64,000 bases of DNA from Kitasatospora aureofaciens (GTDB taxonomy: Bacteria; Actinomycetota; Actinomycetes; Streptomycetales; Streptomycetaceae). The number at the start of each line of letters is the position of its first letter. Positions within the stretch are counted from its first letter, which is position 1. The stretch is from positions 434,001-498,000 of the forward strand of contig NZ_JPRF03000001.1 in NCBI RefSeq assembly GCF_001188955.3, given 5' to 3'. A program made the position numbers and the translations under genes. Below are positions 48,871-57,905 of this stretch, one piece after another. A model generated the notes under the pieces. It ran no database searches, was not told where the DNA came from, and saw only the letters and a list, made by a program, of their open reading frames with translations.

Positions 48871-50511
48871 TCAGCCGAGCTTCCACTGCTGGTTGCTCTG
48901 CCCGTTGCAGGCCCACAGCTGGACCAGCGCGCCGTTCGCCGTCGACGCTCCGCTGACGTCCAGACAGAGTCCGGACTGGACGCCGGTGACGGTGCCGTCG
49001 GTGTTTCGGGTCCACTGCTGGTTGGGCTGTCCGTTGCAGGTCCAGATCTCGACCTTGGTGCCGGGCGAGGTCTGGCCGTTGTACGCGTCCAGGCACATCC
49101 GGGTGCCGCCCGAGGAGACCGTCAGCTGGCCGGAGGCGGTGCGGGTCCAGGTCTGGTTCGGCTGGTTGTTGCAGTCCCAGATCTGCATCTGGGTACCCGG
49201 GGTGGTGGTCGAGTTCGGCAGGTCCAGGCACTTGCCCGCACCGACCGCGTACACCGGGCCGGTCTGGTTCGTTCCGCCGCTGGTGCCGCCCGCGACGCGG
49301 AACATGGTGGTGCCGTGCGCCGGCACCGAGGCGCTGATGGTGCCGGAGGTGGTCGAAGTCGCGCCGGACCAAAGGTCGGTGAGGCCGTAGCTGGCGGCGC
49401 CGGTCTTCCCGATCGCGGCGGCGGAGGTGCTGATGGTCGCGGTCGATCCGGTCTCGTTGAACAGGGCCACCGAGACGTCGCCGTTCGCCAGCGGCTTGGC
49501 CAGCACGTCGAGACCGCCGGCGGAGGACACCAGGATGCCCTGCTTGCCGAGCGAGTCCTGGTCCACCGCGATCACGCGGGCGTTGGTGAGCGTGGCCAGG
49601 GTGGCCGGACTCGCGGAGGCGACGTTGGTGCCGGCGATCAGCGGAGCCGCCATCTCCGCCCACAGACTGAACTCCGAGCGGCTCTCGGTGTCGGTGAGCG
49701 GGCCGTTGCCGACCTCCAGCATGTCCGGGTCGTTCCAGTGACCGGACCCGGCGTAGGCGGCCAGGTTCACGTTGCTGTGGAAGATCGACAACATGCTGTT
49801 GTAGCTGGCGTTGATGTCGCCGGTGGTGCGCCAGCTGTTGCCGACGCCGGCGCCCCAGGTCCACACACTGTCCTCGCCCCAGCTGCACAGGCTGAACAGG
49901 ATGGGGCGGCCGGTCGCGGCCAGGGCGTCGCGCATCGTGGTGTACCGGGTCTGCGCGGGCGCCTTGGTGCCGTTGGGGCAGGAGTTGAGCGAACAGCCGG
50001 GGCCCGCATAGCAGTTGTCGTACTTCAGGTAGTCCACGCCCCAGGCGGCGAAGGTCTGCGCGTCCGTGGTCTCGTGGCCCAGGCTGCCCGGGAAGCCGCC
50101 GCAGGTCTGCAGTCCGGCGTCCTCGTAGATGCCCAGCTTCAACCCCAGCGAGTGGACGTAGTCGGCGGTGCCCTTGATCCCGTCCGGGAACTTGTTCGGA
50201 TCAGGTACCAGGCGCCCGTCGGAGCCCCGGGTGTGGGTCATCCAGCAGTCGTCGATGTTGACGTACTGGTACCCGGCATTCTGCATGCCGTTGTTGTGCA
50301 TGGCCAGCGCCGTGCTCTTGATCAGCGGCTCGGAGACGTTGCAGCCGTAGGCGTTCCAGTCGTTGAAACCCATCGGCGGCGTGAGCGCCAGACCGTTGCC
50401 CAGCGCCGCAGCCGGCGGGGCCGCGGCCAGTGAGAGCAGCGGAAGCGCCAAGGACAGGAGCAACGCCGAGAGGACGCGGGCAAGCGTCCTGCGCAGGTTC
50501 GCATGGAGCAT
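48871..50511 (-). CDS. Secreted GH27 alpha-galactosidase or beta-L-arabinopyranosidase with ricin-type CBM13
   Basis: 546 residues. A signal peptide (~1-35, ending AAPPAAALG) is followed by a GH27 barrel (~37-320): NGLALTPPMGFNDWNAYGC, NIDDCWM, the nucleophile Asp in YLKYDNC (D165) and the acid/base Asp in RTTGDI (D232). A beta-sandwich follows, then a CBM13 trefoil (~415-546) with three QIWDCNNQPNQTW-like repeats. A GH27-beta-CBM13 layout is known for the Streptomyces avermitilis beta-L-arabinopyranosidase as well as for alpha-galactosidases, so either activity is possible. The arabinan-centred regulon favours the former. The start ATG 50511 has AGGAGG 8 nt upstream. A perfect operator is 144 nt upstream. 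Confidence 0.9.
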   Translation of the reverse strand: MLHANLRRTLARVLSALLLSLALPLLSLAAAPPAAALGNGLALTPPMGFNDWNAYGCNVSEPLIKSTALAMHNNGMQNAGYQYVNIDDCWMTHTRGSDGRLVPDPNKFPDGIKGTADYVHSLGLKLGIYEDAGLQTCGGFPGSLGHETTDAQTFAAWGVDYLKYDNCYAGPGCSLNSCPNGTKAPAQTRYTTMRDALAATGRPILFSLCSWGEDSVWTWGAGVGNSWRTTGDINASYNSMLSIFHSNVNLAAYAGSGHWNDPDMLEVGNGPLTDTESRSEFSLWAEMAAPLIAGTNVASASPATLATLTNARVIAVDQDSLGKQGILVSSAGGLDVLAKPLANGDVSVALFNETGSTATISTSAAAIGKTGAASYGLTDLWSGATSTTSGTISASVPAHGTTMFRVAGGTSGGTNQTGPVYAVGAGKCLDLPNSTTTPGTQMQIWDCNNQPNQTWTRTASGQLTVSSGGTRMCLDAYNGQTSPGTKVEIWTCNGQPNQQWTRNTDGTVTGVQSGLCLDVSGASTANGALVQLWACNGQSNQQWKLG

Positions 50512-50654
50512 GGTGGTCGCCTCCTGGCGGGTGGGGTGATGGAGGAGGTGAATCTTCGCGGGCATGACAACCCCGTGACTGGACGGCCTCACCGTTGCGG
50601 GAGGTGGGGGCTCCGAGCAGGGAGCACTACACGCCGGTTTCCGGTACGGCTTCC

Positions 50655-50670
50655 TTGTTAGCGCTAACAA
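50655..50670. promoter_or_regulatory. LacI-type operator upstream of the GH27 gene
   Basis: TTGTTAGCGCTAACAA, a perfect 16-bp palindrome and the best copy in the window, 144 nt before the GH27 start. Confidence 0.85.
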
Positions 50671-50820
50671 TCGGTCGCGAAAAGACCGCCGGGTGAATGT
50701 CCCCGGCGTCGGCCAATGGGAGCTTCCAGTACCCTGCACACAGTGTCAACCCCTCTTGCAACACTGCGCGCCGCCCGCTGGCCGCCCCCTGGCGCAACCA
50801 CCGGTCACATGTGCTGTGCC

Positions 50821-51150
50821 GTCAGAGTGCGCGCAGCAGCCAGGTCAGCCCCAGCTCACGGGCGGTCAGGCGGGCCGCCTCGCGGAACTGGTGGCTTCGA
50901 CTCCGGGCGGCAGTTCGGCGGCGAGGGTGAGGGCGGCCGCAGCCGTCTGCGGACGGGCACAGCACCCTCCGCTGATCCGGGTCGACGACCACGACGGCGA
51001 AGGCTCCCCCCACCTGCACCTCGCTCCGAACGGCGAGGACGCCGTGACCTGGCTCGGGCGCAGCTGCGCCGCGGCACTCGCCCACGTCGTGTGCGGCGAC
51101 CTGGCGGTCACTATCGGCCACCGCCACGCCGCCGACTGCGAACGCTTCCA
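50821..51150 (+). pseudogene. CGNR zinc-finger regulator remnant
   Basis: The frame contains LAELVASTPG, RVDDHDGEGSPHLHLAPNGE, DAVTWLGRSCAAALAHVVCG and HAADCERF. This resembles the middle of ABATE/CGNR zinc-finger transcription factors just before their C-terminal zinc motif. The zinc motif itself is missing because the frame runs straight into transposase sequence after CERF. The N-terminus is not recognisable. Confidence 0.45.
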
Positions 51151-51573
51151 GGGACGGGTCGAGGCCGACCACGCCAGCCTTTCCCCGCGCAGGGTGGCCC
51201 GCCTCCTGCTCACCGACCCCGACCACCTGCACGAAGAACAGCTCGTGCTGCGCGACCAGCTCGCCGGGGCCTTCCGGAGATGACGGCTCTGGCCGCCGCG
51301 ACGACCGGCTTCGCCGCCCTGCTCACCCCGGCACCGGCCAACGCCGACGCGCTGACCGGCTGGATCACCCAGGTCCGAGCCGCGGACCTGCCCTTCCTGC
51401 ACGCCTACGTCACCGGGCTCGAACGCGATCGCACGGCCGTCGATCACGCCCTCACCTTGCCCTGGCGCAACGGTCGCACCGAAGGCGTCAACAACAAGAT
51501 CAAGCTGCTCAAGAGGCAGACCTACGGCCGCGCCGGATACCGCCTCCTGCGTCAGCGCATCCTGCTCAGCTGA
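51151..51573 (+). pseudogene. ISL3-family transposase C-terminal remnant
   Basis: SLSPRRVARLLLTDPDHLHE and EEQLVLRDQLAGA are followed, after a 1-nt frame change near 51278, by EMTALAAATTGFAALL, LPFLHAYVTGLERDR, LTLPWRNGRTEGVNNKIKLL and KRQTYGRAGYRLLRQRILL. This is the ISL3 DDE transposase end, including the conserved GRTEGVN acid-bearing segment and KRQ.YGRAG. The rest of the element and its ends are not found. The 5' side is fused to a CGNR-type gene fragment. Confidence 0.7.
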
Positions 51574-51967
51574 CACACACTCAGAAGCGATCACCGGCTA
51601 CGAAAATCTTGTATGAGCCGTTGGCTGGACAGACCCTGGCGTGAATGCCAAGTCGAGTATCTGTAAAGCTGCCTGACGGCTGTATGCCATGGATGCCACG
51701 GCGGGGCACGCCGGCGATGCGCGTTCTGGTGTTGGGAGTGGTTGAAGGCTCGCTGTCGACGAGCGATGGGTTCGGCGGCTTCGGTGGGAGGTTTCGGCCT
51801 CAGTCGGAGCCCCGTGCCTGTGAGCCCGCCCGATGCGGGAGCGGTATTTCCGTGCTGGCTCCGGCTCCGGACGAAGACGATCGCGGCGGCACGGACGGGG
51901 CCCGGGTGGAATCATGTGGAGGTCTGGAGATGGCGCTGGATGGTCGAGCCGGGGTAGGGAGCCGTAG
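51574..51967. other. Gene-free stretch before the SNF2 helicase
   Basis: No convincing coding frame, hairpin or promoter was seen. GC content is lower than in the neighbours and the short frames lack ribosome sites. Confidence 0.4.
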
Positions 51968-54136
51968 GTGGGGGATAAGCAGCGGACCGTTCGGAAGTCC
52001 CGGGCAGTTCTTGCGGATGCCGAGCGACTCCACACGGCCGCTCTCGCGGTCACCGGAGATCACCGGAGTGCCGTTTCACAGGTGACCCAGGCCGCAGCCG
52101 CGCTGAGGGACCGGCTGGTTCGCGACGAACTGGAAACCATCCCCGTGGCCCGGCTCAGGGATGTGACCGAGGGGCGACTCAGGGTCGGCGCGTTGGAGTC
52201 TGCGGGATTCAGGACCGTGCAGCAGATCGTGGGTGTCTCGGCGTACTCGCTCCAGCTGATTCCGGGAATCGGTGCGCAGACTGCTGCCCAGACCATTGCT
52301 GCCGCCCGCCGGATCGCCGCGGCGGCCGAGCAGGCCGTGGCGGTCCGGCTCGACGTCGATCACCAGGACGCGATGAGCACGACCCTGGTCATCGCGCTTC
52401 ACCGGCTGGTCGTCGCCGGGCCCGAGGCTGCCCGCGCCAATGAGATCGCGCAGCGTGTCGTCGGTGAGGTCGGTGGCCTCATCTCCACTGCTCAGCCGGC
52501 TAGAGGAGCCATCCGCGCCCTGTTCGCCGGACGGCAGAGGAAGCAGGAAGCCCTCGCGGCGATCGATCAGCTCACGGCTCTGCTCGCGGAGTTGGAGGTG
52601 CAGGCGACATCGATGCTCTTCGCCCAGACTTCTGCGGACCTCCTGCGCCCGCCAGCCTCCGAGGTCGAGGCGTGGACGGACTTCGAGCACCACTCGGCCG
52701 AGTTCTACAGCATCCTTGGCGAGGTCGCCGGGCTCGGTCCGACTGAGGTCAGCGCCTCCGAAGGCTTCCTACCCGATGAACTGTCCGACCGGGTCCGGGC
52801 CGAGCCGTTGGACGACACACAGTGCAAGGTCTCGCTCCGCGGCTACCAGGCCTTCGGAGCCCGCTTCGCGCTCAGGCAGAAGCGGGTGATCCTCGGCGAC
52901 GAGATGGGCCTCGGAAAGACCGTTCAGGCGATCGCGGCGATGGCGCACCTCCGGGCGCAGGGGAGCACACACTTCCTCGTTGTCTGTCCGGCGAGCGTCC
53001 TCATCAACTGGACCCGGGAGATCGAGTCTCGAAGCACCCTGCGCGCCTACCGGTTTCACGGCCAGGACCGGGAACTGCCACGTGCCGAGTGGCTCCGTGA
53101 CGGTGGCGTCGCGGTGGTGACATTCGACGGCCTCCGTCAGCTGGAGGTCCCTCCGGCGCAGGCCGTGGGAATGGTCGTGGTCGACGAGGCCCACTACGTC
53201 AAGAACCACAAGGCGCAGCGCTCCCAGGCGGTAGCCGCGTGGACCGACCGTGTCGAGAGGGTGCTCTTCCTCACCGGCACTCCGATGGAGAACAGGGTCG
53301 AGGAGTTCCGCAACCTGGTGCACTACCTCCAGCCCGAACTGCTGCCCCAGATCCACAACGGCTCGGCCGCCGCCGGTCCGAAGGCGTTCCGGAAGGCGGT
53401 GGCTCCGGCCTACCTCCGCCGCAACCAGCAGGATGTCCTCACCGAGCTTCCTGATGTCGTTCACGTCGACGAGTGGGAGGAGTTCACGTCGGCCGACTTC
53501 GCGGCATATCGGGACGCCGTCGCCACCGGAAACTTCATGGCCATGCGCCGTGCCGCGTACGCGGACCCTGAGCGGTCGGCGAAGCTGCAGCGACTGCGGG
53601 AGATCATCGAGGAGGCTGCCGACAACGGGCGGAAGGTCGTCGTGTTCTCGTTCTTCCGCGACGTGCTGGCGGTCGTCCGGGAATCACTGAGCCAAAGGGC
53701 ATTCGGTCCGATCGACGGCAGTCTTCCGGCGGTTCGGCGCCAGGACGTGGTGGACCAGTTCGCCGCGGTACCGGGTCACGCGGTGCTGCTGAGCCAGATC
53801 CAGGCCGGAGGTGTGGGGCTGAACATCCAGGCGGCCTCAGTCGTCATCCTGTGCGAGCCGCAGGTGAAGCCCACGATGGAGAGTCAGGCCGTGGGCCGGG
53901 CCCAACGCATGGGCCAGGTCCGGCGCGTCCAGGTGCACCGGCTGCTCGTCGCCGACAGTGTCGACCAGCGGATGCTGGAGATCCTGCGGGCGAAGGATCG
54001 GCTTTTCGACGAGTACGCGCGTCGGAGCGAGGTGGCGGAGTCGACGCCGGAGGCCGTGGATGTTTCGGAACAATCATTGGCGGTGCGGATCGTGGAGGAG
54101 GAGCAGCTTCGCCTGGCCGCCCTGCCGCGTGACTGA
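51968..54136 (+). CDS. SNF2/DEAD-like helicase, possible defence-island gene
   Basis: 722 residues. The N-terminal ~300 residues are helical and include a helix-hairpin-helix-like VSAYSLQLIPGIGAQTAAQT. The SNF2 ATPase core follows: Walker A GDEMGLGKTVQAI, motif Ia LVVCPASVLINW, motif II VVVDEAHYVKN, motif III LFLTGTPMEN, then the second lobe with VVVFSFFRDVL, SQIQAGGVGLNIQ and the arginine finger in QAVGRAQRMGQ. All ATPase motifs are intact. Such stand-alone SNF2 proteins often lie beside Vsr and Dcm genes in Streptomyces defence islands; a vsr remnant follows directly here. GTG start with AGGGAG 6 nt upstream. The DNA target is unknown. Confidence 0.88.
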   Translation: MGDKQRTVRKSRAVLADAERLHTAALAVTGDHRSAVSQVTQAAAALRDRLVRDELETIPVARLRDVTEGRLRVGALESAGFRTVQQIVGVSAYSLQLIPGIGAQTAAQTIAAARRIAAAAEQAVAVRLDVDHQDAMSTTLVIALHRLVVAGPEAARANEIAQRVVGEVGGLISTAQPARGAIRALFAGRQRKQEALAAIDQLTALLAELEVQATSMLFAQTSADLLRPPASEVEAWTDFEHHSAEFYSILGEVAGLGPTEVSASEGFLPDELSDRVRAEPLDDTQCKVSLRGYQAFGARFALRQKRVILGDEMGLGKTVQAIAAMAHLRAQGSTHFLVVCPASVLINWTREIESRSTLRAYRFHGQDRELPRAEWLRDGGVAVVTFDGLRQLEVPPAQAVGMVVVDEAHYVKNHKAQRSQAVAAWTDRVERVLFLTGTPMENRVEEFRNLVHYLQPELLPQIHNGSAAAGPKAFRKAVAPAYLRRNQQDVLTELPDVVHVDEWEEFTSADFAAYRDAVATGNFMAMRRAAYADPERSAKLQRLREIIEEAADNGRKVVVFSFFRDVLAVVRESLSQRAFGPIDGSLPAVRRQDVVDQFAAVPGHAVLLSQIQAGGVGLNIQAASVVILCEPQVKPTMESQAVGRAQRMGQVRRVQVHRLLVADSVDQRMLEILRAKDRLFDEYARRSEVAESTPEAVDVSEQSLAVRIVEEEQLRLAALPRD

Positions 54137-54163
54137 GTTCGGGGTGCCACTTCGTGGCGCCAC

Positions 54164-54375
54164 ATGGGTCGGGGCAGGTCTGGGAGAGGCCTACGGTTCG
54201 GTGGTGGGTGGCGGTACGTCCCACCACCGAGGGATAGCGATGTCCGTCGGGTGATGCGGGCGCAGCGCAGCGTGAACACGGGACCTGAACTCGCTCTCCG
54301 GAGGGGCTCTGCTTCTGGCATGCGGCCCTGCCCCGAGCACTTGCACGCGCCGAAGCACAACGCCGAATGGTGGTG
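54164..54375 (+). pseudogene. vsr: vsr endonuclease remnant with internal deletion
   Basis: RDSDVRRVMRAQRSVNTGPE and LALRR match the start of very-short-patch repair endonucleases. After GSASGMRPCPEHLHAPKHNA and EWWWRK, they match the segment that follows the catalytic region (WHGCPEH..AP..NAEWW in intact proteins). About 50 residues containing the catalytic Asp and the DNA-binding loop are missing between them. The frame then enters a GH1 tail. Its place after the SNF2 gene is the usual one for vsr in such islands. Confidence 0.55.
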
Positions 54376-54445
54376 GCGGAAGCCGGCCTCGTATGCCTGG
54401 TGTCGCGACCTGATCGCTCGACATCGGAAGAGGTCCGTGCAGTAG
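54376..54445 (+). pseudogene. GH1 beta-glucosidase C-terminal tail, fragment 1
   Basis: KPASYAWCRDLIARHRKRSVQ and a stop, in frame with the vsr remnant. It matches the extreme C-terminus of GH1 beta-glucosidases (K.SYAWYRDLIA.H), with the usual Tyr replaced by Cys. Confidence 0.5.
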
Positions 54446-54552
54446 GCGGGCTGGGACGGATCCCTCAAACTCCGTCGCCGGATAGCCAGCTTGGAGAAAT
54501 CAGGTAACTGACAGTGACGGCCTCGCTATAATGACACCCTGTTCGACAGGCC

Positions 54553-54678
54553 GAGGGGTTCCATCGAAAGTTCGGTCTGGTCCACGTCGACTTCGAGACG
54601 CAGAGGCGCACGCCGAGGGCCTCGTACGCCTGGTACCGCGAGGTGATCGCGGCCCACCGGGCGCGACACGGGAGGTAG
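54553..54678 (+). pseudogene. GH1 beta-glucosidase C-terminal tail, fragment 2
   Basis: AEGFHRKFGLVHVDFETQRR, TPRASYAWYREVIAAHRARHG and a stop. EGF..KFGLVHVDF..Q.RTPK.S is the conserved end of GH1 beta-glucosidases. No catalytic part is present upstream. It lies 107 nt after fragment 1, so two copies of the same gene end exist in tandem. Confidence 0.65.
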
Positions 54679-54772
54679 GCCTTGCGGCGCCTCACCAGGG
54701 CCGGGGCCCGCGACGCCGTCGCCGAACAACTCGTGGGCGGGAGGGCGAGCAGTGAACCGGTGGCCGCGACGT

Positions 54773-57139
54773 CTACCGGTCGGCGCCGTCCGGGGTCCGG
54801 GTGGGCGGGGGGATGCGCAGCACCGGGAGTGCGCAGAGGGCGGCGGCCGCCGTGGCGCAGATGGCGGCCATGGCAAGGACCGTCCAGGTGGAGGGGGCCC
54901 GGGCGATGCCCGCGCCGATGCCGCTCAGCTCGCCCTGCCGGTCGATGAGCCGGCGGACGAGCGGGATGGCGACGGCCGAGCCGACGGCGACGGTAATGAG
55001 GGCGATGGCTGTCCCGCGGACGGCGAGCACGACGGCGGACTGGCCCGGGGTCAAGCCGATCGCCCTGAGCAGGCCGAGGTCCCTGCGGCGTTCGTGGAAG
55101 CCGGCGGTGGCCGTGGTGAGCAGGTCGACCAGGCCGATGAGGGCGAGCAGGAGCAGGAGGCCGACCACGCTGGCCCGCAGGGCGCCGGGTCGGGTGACCG
55201 GGCCGGTGGGGAGACGGATCTCCGCCTGCCCGGCGAGGCCGGCGCGGGCGGGGAGGTCGCGTTGGACCTCTGCCGGGTCCTGGCCGGGGCGCAGGGTCAG
55301 CTGCCAGAAGTCGGGGTGGGTGGGGTCACCGGGCCGGTCGAGGGTGTCGAATCCGGTGGACAGGACGCGGCCGCCGTGTTCCGGTTCGAGATTGCGTCCG
55401 ACGATGTGCAGGATGCGCGGGGTGCTCCCGGTTGTGAGCCGCACCCACTGGCCGACCCGAGCACCGAGCAGGTCGAGGGCGCCCTGTCCGGCCACGGCCT
55501 CGTCGGTGGCGCGGATCGCCCGGCCCTCGACGAGGGTGTACGGGTACGGGGCGTCGGTGGTGCCGACGGCGCGGAGGGTGAGTGTTGCGGACTGGCCGGG
55601 CGCCAAGGCCTGCACCTCGGTGCCCGGAAAGACGCCCTGCACGGCGACGTCGGCGGCAAGGGCGCCGGCCAGCTGCCTGTCGCCGGGTGTCTGATCGGGG
55701 GTGGTGCGGCGGGCGGTGACGGACGGGACGGTGGCGCCGCCGTCGGGCCGGGTGACGGCGTCGAGGGTCGACCAGGTGCTCAGGGCCAGGGTGGCGGCAA
55801 CGACCGGGACGGTCAGCCGCAGGGCGCTTCCGACCAGGTCCGAGCGTCGGCGCAGGACGCTGCCGAGCCCGAACACGACGGCTGGCGGCAGCCGTCGGAG
55901 TGGGCCGAGCCGGACCGGCCGGGCCGTCATGACGGGTGGCCGGGTGCCGTCGGTCGGGGGTACGGGGACGACCCGGGCGGCCCGAAGGGCGGGCAGCGCG
56001 GCGGCGGCCCCGACGGCGAGGAGCGCGGCGGCGACCACGGCGCCGGTGATCGCCGTACCGCCGGGGACGAGCCCGTGGAGCGCGTCGGTCCCGCCGCCGA
56101 GGGCCGGTACGGTGTGGACGGCGATCGCGGCCCCGCCGGCGCCGAGCAGCACTCCGGTGCCGGCCAGCAGGAGCTGTTCGGCGATGAACATCCAGGCGAC
56201 CTGGCCGGCGGTGAAGCCGAGCGCCTTGAGCAGGGCGATGTCGCCGGTCCTGGAGCGGATCCGCCCGCCGGCCGCGCCGGCCACCGCGAGGGCGGCGGCG
56301 ATCAGTGCGGCGAGTCCGCTGAGGCCCAGCAGCAGGCCGGCCAGCCGGTTGTCCTGCTGCCGTGCGGCCCGCGCGTCCAGCCAGGTGGTGATCCGGGAGA
56401 CCCGCTCGGCGCCGAGGACGCTGACCACCCGCTGGGCCGTGTACCTGGCGTCGGAGGGGTGGGCCAGCCGCAGGCCGAGGGTGAGTCCTTGGGCCGCCCA
56501 TTCCGGCTGCACAAGGTCGAGGGTGGCGGGAGGGGCCCAGCCGAGGTCGTAGCCGGCGGCCTGGCTGGGCAGCTGGTCGGGGCTGTCCGCGATACCGAGG
56601 ACCCGGAGGTCGACGGGGCCGCCGTGGGCGTCGAGGACGGTCAGGTGGTCCCCGGGGTGGGCCCAGGCGGCGTCGGCCGCGGACTGTTCGAGCACGATGC
56701 CGTGGATGTCGTCCGGATCGAGCCAGGTTCCGGAGCGCAGCAGCGGGCGGGCCGCGTCCGGGTTGTCGCCGCGCAGTACGAGCGTGGTGCGGCCGGGCGG
56801 GCCCGCGTTGGTGGCGCCGTCGGCGCGTCGGCCGACCAGGGTGGTCTCGGCGGTGTGCTGGGGCGGTGAGACGGCGAGTACGCCGGGTTCGCCCGCGAGC
56901 ACGGCGGCCGAGGGTTCGTCGGCGCTGCCCCGGGCGGTCGCGGACGGGCGCAGGTCGATCCGGATGTCGGGTGATCCGGCGGCACGGAACTGCCGCTGCC
57001 ACGGGTCGGCGGCGGCGCCGAGCAGCGTGCCGGCGAGCAGGAGGGCGGCGGCGGTGCCGCCGGTGGCGAGGACGATCAGCAGGGCGTGGAGGCGGTGCGA
57101 GCGCAGGTCGGCACGGATCCAGCGGAGGATGGCAGGCAC
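54773..57139 (-). CDS. FtsX-like ABC transporter permease
   Basis: 788 residues. An N-terminal helix (LHALLIVLATGGTAAALLL) is followed by a large extracytoplasmic domain (~45-240), three helices with GDIALLKALGFTAGQ, a second anchor and external region (~430-620), and three last helices with RRRDLGLLRAIGLTPGQ. The two DxxLLKAxG-type cytoplasmic signatures are the FtsX/MacB coupling motif, here duplicated as in the DUF-type two-fold permeases of Gram-positives. GTG start at 57139, 4 nt after the ATPase stop. It works with that ATPase; the substrate (lipid, peptide or antibiotic) is unknown. Confidence 0.9.
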   Translation of the reverse strand: MPAILRWIRADLRSHRLHALLIVLATGGTAAALLLAGTLLGAAADPWQRQFRAAGSPDIRIDLRPSATARGSADEPSAAVLAGEPGVLAVSPPQHTAETTLVGRRADGATNAGPPGRTTLVLRGDNPDAARPLLRSGTWLDPDDIHGIVLEQSAADAAWAHPGDHLTVLDAHGGPVDLRVLGIADSPDQLPSQAAGYDLGWAPPATLDLVQPEWAAQGLTLGLRLAHPSDARYTAQRVVSVLGAERVSRITTWLDARAARQQDNRLAGLLLGLSGLAALIAAALAVAGAAGGRIRSRTGDIALLKALGFTAGQVAWMFIAEQLLLAGTGVLLGAGGAAIAVHTVPALGGGTDALHGLVPGGTAITGAVVAAALLAVGAAAALPALRAARVVPVPPTDGTRPPVMTARPVRLGPLRRLPPAVVFGLGSVLRRRSDLVGSALRLTVPVVAATLALSTWSTLDAVTRPDGGATVPSVTARRTTPDQTPGDRQLAGALAADVAVQGVFPGTEVQALAPGQSATLTLRAVGTTDAPYPYTLVEGRAIRATDEAVAGQGALDLLGARVGQWVRLTTGSTPRILHIVGRNLEPEHGGRVLSTGFDTLDRPGDPTHPDFWQLTLRPGQDPAEVQRDLPARAGLAGQAEIRLPTGPVTRPGALRASVVGLLLLLALIGLVDLLTTATAGFHERRRDLGLLRAIGLTPGQSAVVLAVRGTAIALITVAVGSAVAIPLVRRLIDRQGELSGIGAGIARAPSTWTVLAMAAICATAAAALCALPVLRIPPPTRTPDGADR

Positions 57140-57143
57140 CGGC

Positions 57144-57905
57144 TCACCCGCCGAAATCGATGATGTCGCGGACCCCGACGGCGCGCCGCCCGGCCGGGGG
57201 CTCCTCCACCCGGGCGTCGTCGGCGACCCGGCCGTCGAAGAGGCTGACGACGCGGTCGGCGGTGCTCGCCGCCCTGGCGTCGTGGGTGACCAGCACGATG
57301 GTGGTGCCCTGTTCGTGGTAGCGGCTGAGCAGGGCGAGGACATCGCGGGTGCTGCGGCTGTCGAGGTTCCCGGTGGGCTCGTCGGCGAGGAGCAGTTGAG
57401 GCCGGTTGACCAGCGCGCGGGCCAGGGCGACCCGCTGGCGCTCACCGCCGGAGAGCTCGCCGGGCCCGGCGGCGGCCTTGTGGGCGAGGCCGAGGTCTTC
57501 AAGGAGTTCCTGGCGGCGTTCGCGGGCGGTGCGGCCGGACATGCCTGCGAGCACCGCGGTCAGTTCGATGTTGTCGGCGACGGAGAAGTCGGGGAGCAGG
57601 TTGCCGCTCTGGAAGACGATGCCGTAGTGCCGGCGGCGCAGGCGGGCCCAGGCGGACTCGCGCAGGCGGTCCACCCGGCGCCCGTCGAGCCACAGCTCGC
57701 CCTCGTCGGGCCGCAGCAGGCCGGCGAGGAGGTGCAGCAGGGTGGATTTGCCGGCGCCCGAAGGGCCGGTGACGGCGACGAACTCGCCCCTGTCGATCCG
57801 CAGGCTGACGCCGCGGACCGCGGGTATCAGGGTCGAGCCGCTCAGGTGCGAGCGCACCACGCCGTCGGCGGCCAGCAGCGGTCGTATCGGTTCCGAGCCG
57901 GTCAC
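57144..57905 (-). CDS. ABC transporter ATPase (LolD/MacB type)
   Basis: 253 residues. Walker A GPSGAGKST, Q-loop in VFQSGNLLPDF, signature LSGGERQRVALARAL, Walker B LLLADEPTGNLD and H-loop VTHD. The wording is typical of ATPases paired with FtsX-like permeases. The GTG start overlaps the PadR stop (GTGA), with AGGAGG just upstream, so the regulator, ATPase and permease form one operon. Confidence 0.95.
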   Translation of the reverse strand: MTGSEPIRPLLAADGVVRSHLSGSTLIPAVRGVSLRIDRGEFVAVTGPSGAGKSTLLHLLAGLLRPDEGELWLDGRRVDRLRESAWARLRRRHYGIVFQSGNLLPDFSVADNIELTAVLAGMSGRTARERRQELLEDLGLAHKAAAGPGELSGGERQRVALARALVNRPQLLLADEPTGNLDSRSTRDVLALLSRYHEQGTTIVLVTHDARAASTADRVVSLFDGRVADDARVEEPPAGRRAVGVRDIIDFGG

